Part shown: piece after piece, positions 33,001-47,058 of the stretch
How the letters are laid out: every line of letters begins with the position of its first letter
Position numbering within the stretch: the stretch's first letter is position 1
Assembly (NCBI RefSeq): GCF_040436345.1
Contig: NC_133218.1
Coordinates: 20,572,070-20,636,069, forward strand
Length of the DNA: 64,000 nt
Source of the DNA: Pagrus major
Taxonomy: Eukaryota > Chordata > Actinopteri > Spariformes > Sparidae
Reading direction: 5' to 3'
Notes under the pieces: model-generated
The model's database searches: none
Seen by the model: the letters and a program-made list of their open reading frames with translations, nothing else
What the model was told of the DNA's origin: nothing
Made by a program: the position numbers and the translations under genes

Positions 33001-36000
33001 TTCTAATTTGGCACGGGTCCAGGCCTGGCCGGTTCTCTCCATGACTGCAGCTCTTGTCTCAGCTGCTCTCCCCAGCTGGAGCTGCTCTCTGCTGGGTCCT
33101 GAGCTCCATCTGGGCCCCAGTTTCTGTGTGTGCGTCTGTCTGTATGTTTGTGTGTGTGTGTGTGTGTGCATCTAGTGTACATGATTTTGTCTTCATGGAG
33201 TTGGGTGCCAGGAAGGCAGATAGGTGTCTGTCTGTTGCTAAATCACCACACTGACACAGACCTCCTAAGGTCAGCTGTCCGTCAGCTGTTTACTCAGATG
33301 GGACGGAGGCTGTTCTGCCTGTCATCTGCTCATCATCTTCAGCACTAAAACTAACTTCTGCTCCCTTTTCCTTTTTTACTGCTTTGGGACGTTTACGCAT
33401 GAAACAAAAACGGTGGTGGACTTTAAACATGGCTACAACGCTGATACGTACATTATCAAGGTGCTTCCATTCCTCTGCCCACTCTCGATCTGTAAGACGG
33501 TGGTCAATCACCTCCTCTTGGCGGGCTCCATGCACTGCTAGAAGACAAACACATGGGTCTCTGTCAAATTCTGTGCTTCTAATTCCAGGATGGATACTCA
33601 ACAGTCTTTTGGACAAATTGGGTGTTTAATGGAGGGAAACTTGCTGAATTTCTAACACTGGATTGCTAATCCAGCCCTGACAATGCATGGGTTGTGCTCT
33701 TCTATCTATATGATTTAGATTTTTACTGCAAATGTAAGTCAGTTCCAAATATCGGTTTTTGGTCTTTTTGATTTAATAATTGGCATCTATATCCTTAAAC
33801 CAAATGATGTGTGACCAAAACCTCTCAATGCTCTGGCTTTTTACACCATGCAGCCTCAAATCCACAAAGCAACTTTGAATTCAGAGTTATCAAAGTTTAA
33901 TTTCAAACAAAATAACTGGTGGCAGGCACTCATGTGCCTATCAGTGAGACACATTGGCTAAGAATTCATCTCTTTCCTTTTGGGAAAGCAGAAGGAAGGC
34001 ATATATGGTTGCCACAGTTGTAGCACATGGGCATGTATGGTTGTGGTCTTTATATAGACGCACTGCCACGAGGATTATCACACCGGACTGACAACTGGCT
34101 TTTGTTCTCTACATGCATCCCACTTTCGTTCCCACAAGCCCACGGTGTTAACCACATTACTGAGGACTGTATAGATTTATCTGACGCAGCTGTTCTACCT
34201 GTTGGTCGGTGCCTGTCCCGTGCGTCGCGGTGCTCATTATGTCTGTAAGCGTCTCTGTATTGGTGTGCCAGTGCCATGTCTTCTAAGCGATAGTGCTGGG
34301 GTCCCATTTGGGGGTTGGGCGGGTGGGGTAGTCCGTTGGGAGGGTGTGTGGGGATGCCATTTGGAGGTGGGTGAGCAGGGAGACCTGTGCTGGGGCTGAA
34401 ACGTTGGCTGGGGCTGATGGTGCAGGGCCGCTTAGCCAAGTGCTCCGGATGCAACCCATCTCTCTCTGAGCTGTCTTTGGTCCTGTAGAGGAGGACAGGA
34501 GATTGGGTTAAAAGATGCCTGAATGTTAAACAGAACCGAAATTAAAGCCACCACACAGTAGATAATGTCAGCAGAACATAACAGGATTAAATTTAAACTG
34601 GCAGTTTCTAGCAGTGGGAGGTGTGGGATGTGTGGTATATTACGATGGACTACAAAACAGATATTTGTTGTACAACAGTGTTTATTTGCTAATATGGCCT
34701 TTTACAGCCAGACGTCATCTCCTAAGCTCTGTTTCCACTACCACATTTATCATTATTCCACAAATGTTCACCCAAGAATCCATTCTGCTTCTGGACCAAT
34801 CAGAAATGGTTTTGATGTTAATGTGACTATTCTTATTTCCAACAAATCAGCAGCTTCCTGGCTCATTTCTCACCTCAGTTTTATTCAGAAACTGATTTTC
34901 TCTTCAAGAAAGAGAATTAACTTTTGTACGACCTTCTTCGTCTTCCTCTAGCTATTCCATCTACTGCCTTGCCAGGCCACAATGAGTAACGTGAAAACCA
35001 TAGAATGGCTTCGCCAGGCTAAATATGCAGTACCAGTGTATTACTTCATAATTTGGCTAGCAAGGATCAGAATGCCCTTAAAGTCAGATCAAGAGGCAGA
35101 AAAAGGGAAAGCCGAGTGAAATGTTACAGTTCACAAAACATTTCGGGAGCTTCACAGCTAAACAGTGTTGCATCGCTCCCCTAAACAGCTGAAGTAGATG
35201 GGGATTTGTTTTAAAACATAAAAAAACAACTGAAAAAGACCCCCCAGAAAACATGAAATGGCTCCATAAAGCTTGTTCAGCGTAATCCAAGTCTCCTTAA
35301 ACCCTGAGATCGAGAATTTATTTATTTACACCATCTTTAAGCTGAAGTCTTTACTGTGGCTGGGATCTCATGGCTTCGAGGGACTAGGAATACACCCCAC
35401 AAGCTGTCCCCAGCTACTTCAGTTGTTTAGGAGAATGCTGCAACACTGTTTTTCTGTGACGCTCCAGAAATGTTTTGTGGACTACAAAACTTCACCTGGC
35501 TTTCCATCAGCATGGGGGTGAGTGGAAAATGATTGAATTTTCATTTTTGGGTGAACTTTTCCTTTAACATGTGTGGTCTTATTTCAAACAAATGAAAACA
35601 TAATCAAGAGAAGACATTTGTCTTTTACCAGGACTCTAAAAGATCTAAAAGGAGCCGTGTAACCTGTGAAATCACAGTTTACCATAAGATGTCATAACAA
35701 TTTATTTGCAGTTTACAGCATCTAGCATTTTGGACTATACCTGTTTGAAGAAACAGAAAAACAAGCTTGTTTTTTTCCAAGTTCAACAACTCCCACATGC
35801 TGTATGCAAACACACACACTCACACACACATGGCTGAGAGCCGCTTGTTGTTCAGTTACAGTACGGCAGCGGCCCTCCAAAGCTTTTGCACAGCTGTACG
35901 CCATATGTATCAGACAAAGCCAAGTCCAACTGTACACCCTGCGTCTCAAGCTCTTAATCTGAATATCCCTCAGCCCACTCTTAGATTGCAAGTATTTCTC

Positions 36001-39000
36001 CCCTCTCCCTCCCACCCTGCTCTCGGGCTTAAGGGGCAATATGGGCTGGATGCTGTGTGTTTGGCAGATGTTTACCGACACTCGTTTGTGTCTGCGTACT
36101 TTCACTGAGTGTGTGTGTGTGTATATGTGTGTGTGAGAGGTTGTGTTTTCAAGCCATCTGGACAGTTTAAATGTGAGTGTTGATATTAATCTGTTTAGCT
36201 GGATGGCAATAGCCATTCGGTTGGAAATCACTCTTTATCATCCTGGGGATCAAAGGCGAATAAATGCACGTGCCCCGCGAAGATGATGTGTGTATATGTA
36301 TGTGTGTGCTCGGACTTATCCATGTGTACTTGTACACATCCCTCGCTCTAGTATCGGACAAATCATAGGAACATCTGGCACGACGTAGGCCCTGCCCCAG
36401 CCTGAACCTCCCCCTCCTCCTCCTCCTCCACTGCAGTGTATAAGCCACAGGTCGGGAGGCGGAGGTGTGCGGATTACAGTGGGATTGCACGTTCGCCTCC
36501 AACCCCTAGTCCCACCACCTCCCCACACCCCGCTCAGGATGTGCTCAGTGTTACGGTCAGCATATCGCCATCTGGACACATCCCTGACATATGGACAGCT
36601 GCTGGGAGCCCGCGGGTCAGGCAGGGGGAGAGAGTGAGAGAGACAGAGAGAGAGAGTGTGTGAGAGGTGAAGAAGTGATCAGACAGGAAGTAAATAAAGA
36701 AGGCAAAAAGAGGGGAAGCAGAAAAGGAAAAGCCAGTTAATTCTCTCTTGTGTCGTCGTCTTAGCCGAGTGAATGAAGCAGAGCGCCGGGGAGAAATGTG
36801 GGCCAATCGGACTCCACAGCTCACTGTTGGTGTTTGGGTTGTGCTGAGGACATCTACTGTACTTCACTCCCTTCTCTCTTTCTTTTCCTACTCTGCGTTT
36901 ATCTCACCCCTCCCTCCCTCTCTCACAGACAGCTGGCAGAGCCGGCCTGGCATCGGGGCAGTCCAGACTTCCGCCTCCCGCACAGAGGATTTATAGACTC
37001 CCCCCCTGTCACTTGGCATTCTGAAATACCCTGAAATAATTCATATATAACACTGGCTGTCTGGGAGTCTGCCAATGTACGCGAGCCTCTGAAGTCTGTG
37101 CGTGTTTTTTTTTTGTGTTTAAAGAAGAGCTGCTACCTGTCAGGGGTCCTCCTCTTGCCGTGCTCGTTCATCTCCAGCATGATCTCGGAGGAGTCGAGGG
37201 GCGAACTGGCGTTGGCGTCCAGGAGAAGCTGCTCGTGCTGGGCCAGATACTGAGCTGGAGTCTGCTTGGCCAACCTGGCACAGTGGAGGAGCTCTCTCTG
37301 GAGCAGGGGCAGGTTTGCCTTCAGTGGTAAAAACAAGGAAGACAGACATGTCTGGATTAGGAAGGAAATAAGTTGTTGCAGGACGCATGGATAAAGATTT
37401 ATTGAGACGATGTAAATGCAGGGAAGAGTGTTAAGGGGACAAGAGTTAGAAACTCAGCGTAGAACAACAAATAGATAGGGTGAGAGTGAAATAATGCCAG
37501 ATTAGGGCGAGAAAAAAAAGGAAGTGATAGATGAAGAGACAGGATGAGATAAGACAGGTCCCTTGACACCTTACTCTGCCATGTGTCTCTCTCTCTCCGG
37601 GGTGTGCTGATGTGTAAGTGTGTGTGTGTGTGTCAGTGCTGTCAAATAGCTCTCTCAGACCTGTCTGGTTGATATAACACAGCTATTGCTGCAATGTCCC
37701 AGATGTGGAGGATCATCGCACGCCAGGAGGTCTGACACGCTCACACACCCATCCTTCAACAGACATTCACAAGCACCTCCCACTGTTTCACCGTAGTAAT
37801 AGAAGTAAAGTATACACCTATAGGTTTCTATTCAAGAATAGGTTTCCCCCCCTGCCTCTCTGTGAATGCCCTCTGTTTGGAGGCATAAAATATCTTCACA
37901 CACAGCTCTGAAAAACTGACCATATGGACAGCAGCAGAAAGCTTTGAGCTTGTCAACTGAAGACATCAGACTCGATATAACCAACATAAATCAATGCATG
38001 AGTATTTACCTTGAGGAAGGGAATGACGAACGGCCTCAGAGGGAAGTTGGTGGCCTCGTGAAGCTTTGAGTGAAACTCTTCGATGGTGAGAGTGGAGTTC
38101 TGCCAGAGAGAATGGAAACAGGAGTGGCTGAGAAACAAACTTTCTTGATACACTTTCTTTTACAGACCAGCAAAAGTCCCAAAAAAATCACATTTTTTTA
38201 TCTTGTTCGCTCAAGGTCCATATCTTATGCGAGCAAGATAATGTGTTATGCCCACAAGTTGTTATCTTTTGTGCACAAGATAAAAAAATATCAGCTTTCG
38301 AGACTGTATGTAAAATGCTCTGCAACACATTACTGTAAGTAACTGTATGCTTTTATCAAATAATTCAGAGGAAGGAGAAACTGCTGTACAGTAGCATTGT
38401 TGGAAAGATTCATCAAAAACACTTCCACATGAATATAATCAGAACTTACCACCAGCCCCAGCACAAGGCTGCGCACTCTCTCTCCGATCTCAGGCGATAT
38501 GTCGTTGCCAAACTGCTGCAGCGTGGTCAGGAAGCGCTTCAGTTTGCAGAGTTGGCGGGCACCGCAAGCTGGCGGGAGCTGCTGGTTGGAAAGCGAGGCC
38601 GTCGAGGACATGGCTGGCCCATTACTGAAGCCGTTAGGAGTGGATGGAGCACCGTTCAGTGACGTAGGAGAGTGGCTGCTCCCGTTCAGCACTGCAGATA
38701 CACAGACAGAAGGAAGAGACAACGTGAATAATTGGGTCAGTAGTAGTGAAGGGGCCCTGAAGGCATCTGAGAGATCTGGGGGGCATAAAGAGGGCAGAAG
38801 CTGATAGAGGAGTACAGCAAACATTAGACCCACTTCTACAGTATATGATGCACGGAGTGACTTCATTTTCTGCCAGTTGACTGCGATTGCTTGTGTGTGT
38901 GTGTTTGGGCGCATGTGTGTGTGTGTGTGTGTTTGCAGTAACTTCAGCTGTCTCACAAGTGGTAGCATCTGACCCCCTCCATCTCCATCTGTATCAGTCT

Positions 39001-41691
39001 ATCCCACCCTGCTCCTCCTCACCCTCTTCCCCCTCACTCACTCACTAGGATACAACTATAAGAGGAACTTGTTAAAGAGGTGCCAAAAATAGTCCCCAGG
39101 CCTGTGTTACTTTTATTCCAATAGCAGGTGTGCGGCTAAATCCGGCCCTACACATGTCCACCAGCTGAAAGTAGATTTGCAGCTTTAAGGTTCAGAATAG
39201 ACACAGCAGTCATACACATATATAATCACTGGCATATTCTTTGTAATGCAGGCGCAAACAAAGTCACACACACACGTTTGACCTTTCCCCTGTTTTCATA
39301 CTTCTATTTGACACAAAATGCATGCAGAGACTAGATTTATGTGCCAAAAAAATCTACTTATTTTATGAAAAGCTCAACTATTTTTCTATCTCCTGACTCT
39401 CCTGTCATATTATTATATTCATTTATGTGCATTTTTCCTTTGTTTGAATATCTAATGATGACAAAAAGTAACAACGTTGTCTCTCAGATTAAACATATAG
39501 TGGTCTTGTATGAAATGTGTGTACCTGTGTTTTTATATAACAGCATATGCAAACTCTGAGCATTTCATTTAATCTTATTACAGCTGCAGCAACTTGATCT
39601 TAATCTGTATGGGTACAGGTGAATGTTACATGAACAGGACTCTCCAGTGAACCATTGTGGACCGTAACACTCTACAATATATTGTATTGTGTTTAATTTA
39701 GGCCATTTTATTTCCTTTTTACTTGATTTTATTCATTTTATTTATGTCCTCTTGCCTTATTCTCATTTTATTAGCGTCAAATGGTTTTAATTATTTTGTA
39801 AAGCACTTTGTAACATTGTGAAGAAAAGTGCCATATAAATAAAATGTATTATCTTATTATCATTACATCACGCAAAACATCAAATCACAGCATTTAAGCG
39901 TAACATTGCACATGGTCCCTTACAAATAAAATGAAAAGAAATTTCAACTCGTACTTGAAAACAAAACTAGTGTATTTCAACGGTTCCTCTCAGGCATGCT
40001 AGTTTCTCAGGCCTGAACACATATGGACTGACCCATGTGATCCCAACAGGCAGCACTTGTTTTCTGGTTTTAGAGAGCGAGAGAGAGGGAGAGGTGCAAG
40101 GAGAGCTACACTGCTGACTGTCTGCCACAACAGGTGAAACAACATGGCCTGTCATTGCTATATAGGGAAGAAAGTAGTCTACACACACACTGCATCGCCA
40201 CCCTGTCCACTGCCGCTGCCGCCGCCGCCCAGCCAGCTGGTAAACAACACAGACACACATATTGCCACAGCCGCACTTGCACATGCGCTCAGAGACACTT
40301 GTCCCACTAGCAAGGACACACCAAAAGACACACACACACATACATAGATGCTTGCAGGGGCACACACACCTGACACACAAGTGACTTCAACACTTGTTCA
40401 CCAGGACAGGGAAGAACCACATATTTGGAATTTCGCTGCCTTTACACAAGCAGATAAAGTGTTCGTGACAGTTGGTCAAACAGGGACAAATGACGGTGGA
40501 GTGCGTTGTAGATCGCTTCTGAGGTGCTGCTGTATCCATTTGTTAAATTTATTATGGATTGAAGGTTGAATCCTTTTATTTTCTACAATGTCTAAAAAAT
40601 GGCCTAAAATTTAGATTTATTATTACTACACACCATGTGTGTAAAATTATCCTTCTTAGCCATATTTTGTATGAGGTGAATTGAGAGTATATAGTCTTAC
40701 TTATTATGAGAAGCATTTTTAGCATTTCTTTTTCTATTATTCTATTTTGTTTTTATATTTTGTCTTGCATCAATTTTTTCATCTATCAGTCAATCACTAC
40801 TGTAAGCTGCTGTAACAAGGGAATTTCCCAGTGAGGGATCAATAGTCTCATCTTATCTTGTCTAATCTAATCTTATTTTATCTTATCTTATCAGCCAAAT
40901 AAGGTAAAGTTTTAAGAATTTTTGGGGCATTGATGTAGAGAAGCATTTTGGGTGCTTTGGCTATCTTCTCCAATGGTTACTGTGGAGTGACGAGTTAGAG
41001 CTGTTCCAGTGATGGGTGGCTGGGTCACCACACTTACCAGATCAATGTTTTTGTCTCACACCTGCCTGGAATGTCTCTTCAATCATCTTCAAGTCAAAGA
41101 AAACATGCATCTCACAGCAGCTAAACAACGTCATGTACGACACACGTTCACTGTATAGAGTTGAGGTGTCATTCATCTTAGAAAGTGGTCAAAACTAGAA
41201 AGGGTCCTTACTTGTTTTACTGGTAGTAGGTGTGAATGAAGCGTTGCGATTGGTTGCTTGGCTGACAGCCGGGGGTGGAGGAGGCATTGTGGGTGGGGTG
41301 GACCTGGGCTGGGTTTTCACATCCGCAGGTGAATCTGGCATTGTTCCAACCTTCTGCACTCTGCTACCTGTGATATGAAAGGAGGGGAAAAAAAGAGAAA
41401 ACAGTCATCAAGAAGGGCTCCAGTATGGAAAAAAAAAAAAATTCAAAGTGGAGGCAGCTGGTTAAGGAGGAGAGCACTGACATTTTCACCTGGGAACCAT
41501 CGATTGTTTCCTGAAACCAAAAGCCCCATAAAAAGAACCAAAACAAATCAATGCAGGGAGTGGAAATGAATCCAAACTTGTATTGTGTCTCTCTTGTTGG
41601 AGATTCGTGGGCCTGGGAGACATACAGTAACACCTGCTCACTCGCTCAGCTGCTGCTGACTTGGAGCCCCCCTCCTCCCCTCTCTCTCCTT

Positions 41692-41769
<78 letters not shown>

Positions 41770-44700
41770 ATGTAGCTCTGACATCCCAATCAGTGCCCCT
41801 CCACTGTAACCTCCAACCTGCTGGGCGCACATACATACACACATTCGTATTCGCATGCACACACTCCTCCTCGCCTGTCCCCTCTCGCCTCTCGCCCCCT
41901 AGTTCAGACAGCCGGCTTGACAGCCAGTGACAAGTGCAGCTGGATCTGCTGCTGTCCATCACTGTGGACTGGCTTTCAGCAGAGCTCCGTCCTGCTACCA
42001 GGAGCTTCACTGTCCTCTGCCAGACACCCTGCCAGGACCAAACAAGGCAAGGCAAGGCCAGGCTGTGTGGCGTGAAGGGGATGGACGGTACAGCACGGGA
42101 CACGAGAAGAAAACATGACACTGGGTGCACAAGCAAGTGTGAAGCACTGCTGCCTCACATTCTGTATTTTTATACACACAATGTGTCTTTTACTTTATTT
42201 ATCAGTGAGCTGAGAGTGTTCTTTCTGTCTGTGTCCATCTGCAGCTGCTGGAACAAGATCTTTCTGTAATGTAAACCTGAGCTGAGAGGTGTGATGACTT
42301 TTGCAGGCTGTGAGCAGATAGCTTTCGAGTATGTGTACATGTGTGTAACTGGCAGAAAGCGTGATAAATGTGCAGTGAAAAACAATGAAATCAATATGCT
42401 GCACGGTTTATATATTATTAGAAATGTGTTCTACACTAGCTCTACACACCACTATAAGTGGAGTAAACATATGCATTTATAATGTAAGAGTGGAGAGAGA
42501 GGGCCTTCTTCTGTGTTCAAATCAGACACCAACAGCATTGCAGACTTTGTAGGCATTCATTGATTCTCAATAACTCTTCTCTCTGTTTTTCTTTTTCTCG
42601 CTTTTAGCTGACTCTTGATGCATTACAAGAGAATAGGAGAAAGAAATAAACTCTGTCTAACTCTCAACCATGGAACCCGAACAACAACCAATCAAAAGTG
42701 TTATTTTACATCCTCATATGCCCCCCTCAGTGACCCTGTCATCCTGCAACTGGCACAGGGAAAGGGGTTACAGTATTATTGGTCAGTGATTAGCTGTTGA
42801 TAAAATAATAAAAAATAATAGCACTGCCACCACTCTATTATTGATTATTTGTTTCATTCATTTTTCAAGCAAATGTCAAACACCTCCTGGTTTCAGCTTC
42901 TTTCATATAAGGATTTGCTGCTCTTCTTTGTCGTATATGATAGTAAATGAGGAGTCTTTTGACTTTATACTGTTGGTTGGACACAAGAAGAAATTTTAAG
43001 ACATAGCTTTGGGCTCTGGGAAATTGTGAGGAGCATTTTCTCACAATTTTTTGACATTTTATTGACTAACCCAGTAATTGATTAATAAACGAAAGTAGAC
43101 GTTAGTTGCAGCCCTACTGTAAATGTTTTCAAATAATGCGCTTTCCTTGTGAACCAACTATGAAGCCAATGTTTTCCTCCATAAAACTCCTGCCTCAGTC
43201 GGCGTTAGCCTATTTCTGAGCGCTCATGTAGACGCGCTCAACAGCTGGTGTCTGTATTTAAAGAGCACCACTCTGGAGTGTGCTGAACGAGGGCCATTGA
43301 CACAGTGATCCTCAAGAACACGAGGGGCACTCCGCTGTTTGCCCCAACGCAAGACGCTCTGAACATAAACACACAAGGTTGTAGCTCGAGGCAGACGGGG
43401 GGGACGGCTGGTATAAATAGATGCGGCCATTCTCTTCTGAAGAATCCTAAACACACAAACAAGCTCTCAGTCGGTGCTGCTGATTTGGCGAGCTGCTTCC
43501 TGCGGGGAGGATTTTGTTTCAGTAAATTTGTCTTTGATCAAATTTAGTGTGCCACTGTATGCAGTGAGTACTGTGGGGCTTACAGTATAGTATACATCCA
43601 ACAATCTTGCTAGTGCTAGTTCCCCATATTGATAAATTGATAGTCTGAAGCTTTAATTAACAAGAGCTGGACAGGTGGAGAGGAGAGGAGAGGAGAGGAG
43701 AGGAGAGGAGAGGAGAGGAGAGGAGAGGAGAGGAGAGGAGAGGAGAGGAGAGGAGAGGAGAGGAGAGGAGAGGAGAGGAGAGGAGAGGAGGATAAGGGGA
43801 CCGTCCAGTCTGTTTGTCTGCTCCCACCGTGGGATTATAGACAGCTGTTTAATCTGACCAGCTACAGGGACAAGGCACACACATACGCGCCACGCTCTGG
43901 ATTTCACTTTTAATACATTAGGAAGTCTGCTAGGTCTGCCACCCCATCTGTTGCCATTTGTGCTCCCATTGTGCTTTGTGCTGAAGGACGAAACACTCAA
44001 AGTGAGAGAAGAAGGAGGAGAGAGAGACTGGTGCACCAGGTTAAACAGACCTGTGGTTATAAGGTCCATGCTTATGCTCCTGTCTGCATTGCTGCACAGG
44101 TTTTTATGTGGCTCTCTGATATGGAGCCACTTTGTGATCAATACAGCTGAGAATAGATCCACTCAGGAGATACGTTGCTGTCTGTCACAAACCCTAACTA
44201 CTGAACGTCATGTGGAAAACAAAACAATAAGATACAGTCATTACCTACCTCTCTGCTGCTGTCTGTGTCTGCCTCTGTTTCTCCGACTCTCTGAACAGCT
44301 GTATGTCTGCACATTTGACGTAACTGGGGCTAAAAGATTGCTCACCAAAGAAACAGTCTGCAGTCTGAGTTCTAAAAATGTTCTCTGTCTTTGACTCTCC
44401 CCTTGTGCCATGATGAAACAAGATGAAAAACAATTCAGTGCGAGGCACACAAAACCACAGATCATGTACTGTACAGCTGCACACACACAGTGCACGAGCC
44501 ATTCTGGGGTCTCATTATAGATTTAAGAACATATGCCTTCACTAAAGCCCTTAAAAACAAACACACATACTCATACTCAAATAAATACTATCATGTAATG
44601 AAAGGCCATTAGAAGGCCATTCAGATGCATTTGGTCCGTGCATTGAATGCTTGCATTACTGTGTGTGTGTGTGTGTATGCACATGTGTGATGTGTGTGCG

Positions 44701-47025
44701 CGTCTGATCCTGCTTCCACTGGAAATACAGCTGCAGCTTATTAGCTTTAGCTAACCGCTGCAGAACAGTCCCCTTAAATCCCTCCTGTCTATTCAATCTC
44801 TCGTACTCCACAGAGACTCTCGTCAGTGACCACATAGCCCTAAAACTCTCCCTCTGTCTCTCGCTCCTTACATCCCTCCCTCCCTCCCTGCCTCCCTCCC
44901 TCCCACTGTAATTCCCCCAGTCTCCAGGAATGCTGTTGTTTTTAATTTCTCCCAGCTGCTCTGGCTGGCTGCCCGGCCGCCTGCCTTCCCACATCTGTTC
45001 CCTATCAGGCCGCTGAGGAGTCCACACAAACAGAGCCTGAGCCCCTGGCCCCCAGCCTCCCACCAGGCCTTCATATCAAAACATGGGGATTGTAGCCCTG
45101 TGCCCTGGACCTAAGACTTCAGGGTACAGCACCCACAGCACCCTCCTCTCTCTTACAACCAGCCAAAACTCAGCCTTTAAGAGGAAAACGACTGCTGACA
45201 TCACAAGAACAATATGACATATTTTACAAAAATACCTTTCTGTGTGCCTTCATGTACGACTTGTTATCAGTGTGAAAGTCTGAACTGTGTCACAGGTAAG
45301 ATAGGAGTGTGTGTGTGTGTCTATTTGTGTGTCAGCAGCACACGGGCTGCTTCTGCAGACAGATCCCAGACTCCACTTCATCTTGAGCTGATTTAGAGTT
45401 CAGAGGCTTTAAAGCCCTCACTAATGACAGGGTGGGAGACAGGCCTGTACAGTGTGTGCATAAACACACACACACACACACACACACAAATAGATACACA
45501 GATGTATGCACACATGCTTGCAAGTTGGATGTTGGGTGCATATGCTCACGCTGCGGACACAAACACATATTTTCCCGTATGTTACTTGAGAATCCCTGTG
45601 ATAGTACACATGCAGCGCCGGCTGAGCAAACACGCCGAACAAAAAAACAAACTGGAGGTGGGGGTGGATGTGGGGAGCGGGGGGGTTCTCCTTAATAAGC
45701 ACTGACAAAAGCCCTTCTGTCTTTGATCAGCTTACCATGAGCAAATCAATGACAAGTCACCAGCTTTTTCTAAGTCATACACTTCAAAAATGTCTGAAAC
45801 TGGCAAGAAAAACAAGGATAACTTGAGGACAGGCAGGGAGTGAAGATGGACCGAAGGCAATTTATCCAGAGCCAGAGGTGCTGAGGGTAGAGGAGTTGTA
45901 CTTCTCTCTCTCTGAGCTGCAGGGATCCTGTCATACAGTGCTTATATCTGTGAAAGCTGTTATTGATGTAATTGTATTGAAGTTCTAGCGACCATCTGTT
46001 CTCCTTTGGGAGGGCCTGGCTCCTCTCGTCGGCAGTGAAGTGGTTATGTGCAGCATATCACTGCTGCCGACGTGCTCGCAGAGAAAAAACTTCCTTTTCA
46101 GATTTTCCCAACGGCTGCTAATAAAATCCAGATGCTAGACTGGAGCTGTTTCTGCCTCTCTCCCTCATCGCTCCCTCCTCCTCCTCCTCTCCTCCCTCTC
46201 CATCTTCTGTCCTTCCACATCTCTTCTCTTAGTCACCCCCCTCCTCCCTCCCTTCCCTGTCTTTCTCCATTGCTAATCATTTATTGTGCTCTTTTCATCT
46301 ACTTCTCCTCTTCTCATTCCCTCCCTCCTCCCCCCACAATCCATCCATCCTCACCTCCTTCCCTCTCTCCAGCCACTAACCCAGAGCAATTCCTAAATAA
46401 AGGAAAGTATTTGCGACATTTGGCCGAGGCGGCTGTGCCAAGAACAACTCCCTGGCTAGCCAGACACATCTGGAGTGTGTTAGGACTGCACTGGGCACCG
46501 GTACCCACACTGGCTATCCCACCACATGTACACACACAAAAAATGGTTACAAATACTGGACTATAGGAATCATATACACGTATATGCATACTTTTTCACA
46601 ATGACTAGCTTGCCGTTCTCACATTGAAAACTGTTATTCTTGTTGCTCGCCAGACAGCCCGGCAGCTGTATGCACAAATTCTCTGTTGTCCCTGTTTCTG
46701 TGTTGAATACACTTCCTCAGCAGCAATAGAGGAAAACAGGGTTTATTTGCATAATTGTGCGAGTACATGACTCCTTGCATGTATTCTTTGTGTATCCATA
46801 TGTGTGTTGTGCTTCTGCGTGTGTCTATGTGTGTGTTTGTGTGTGTGTGGCTCCAGGGTCTCTGTGTGAGAGGAGTTGAACACCTGAACATCAATAACTG
46901 TCATGTGGGCCACCTGGGACCCCACAGCCAGCTTGCACCATGGGCACAGAGCCATCACCAGCACAGCTGCCACAGAGAGAAACGAGGGGGAGGGATGTAT
47001 GAGGGAGGAAGTAGGAGACAAGAAA

Positions 47026-47058
<33 letters not shown>

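Noticed and set aside
43653..44162. 169-codon frame with LLSSP repeats
   Set aside because: Translation of the (GGAGA)n array on the opposite strand.
46048..46566. 172-codon Pro/Ser-rich frame
   Set aside because: Produced by CCTCCT pyrimidine-rich intron DNA; no splice context or similarity.
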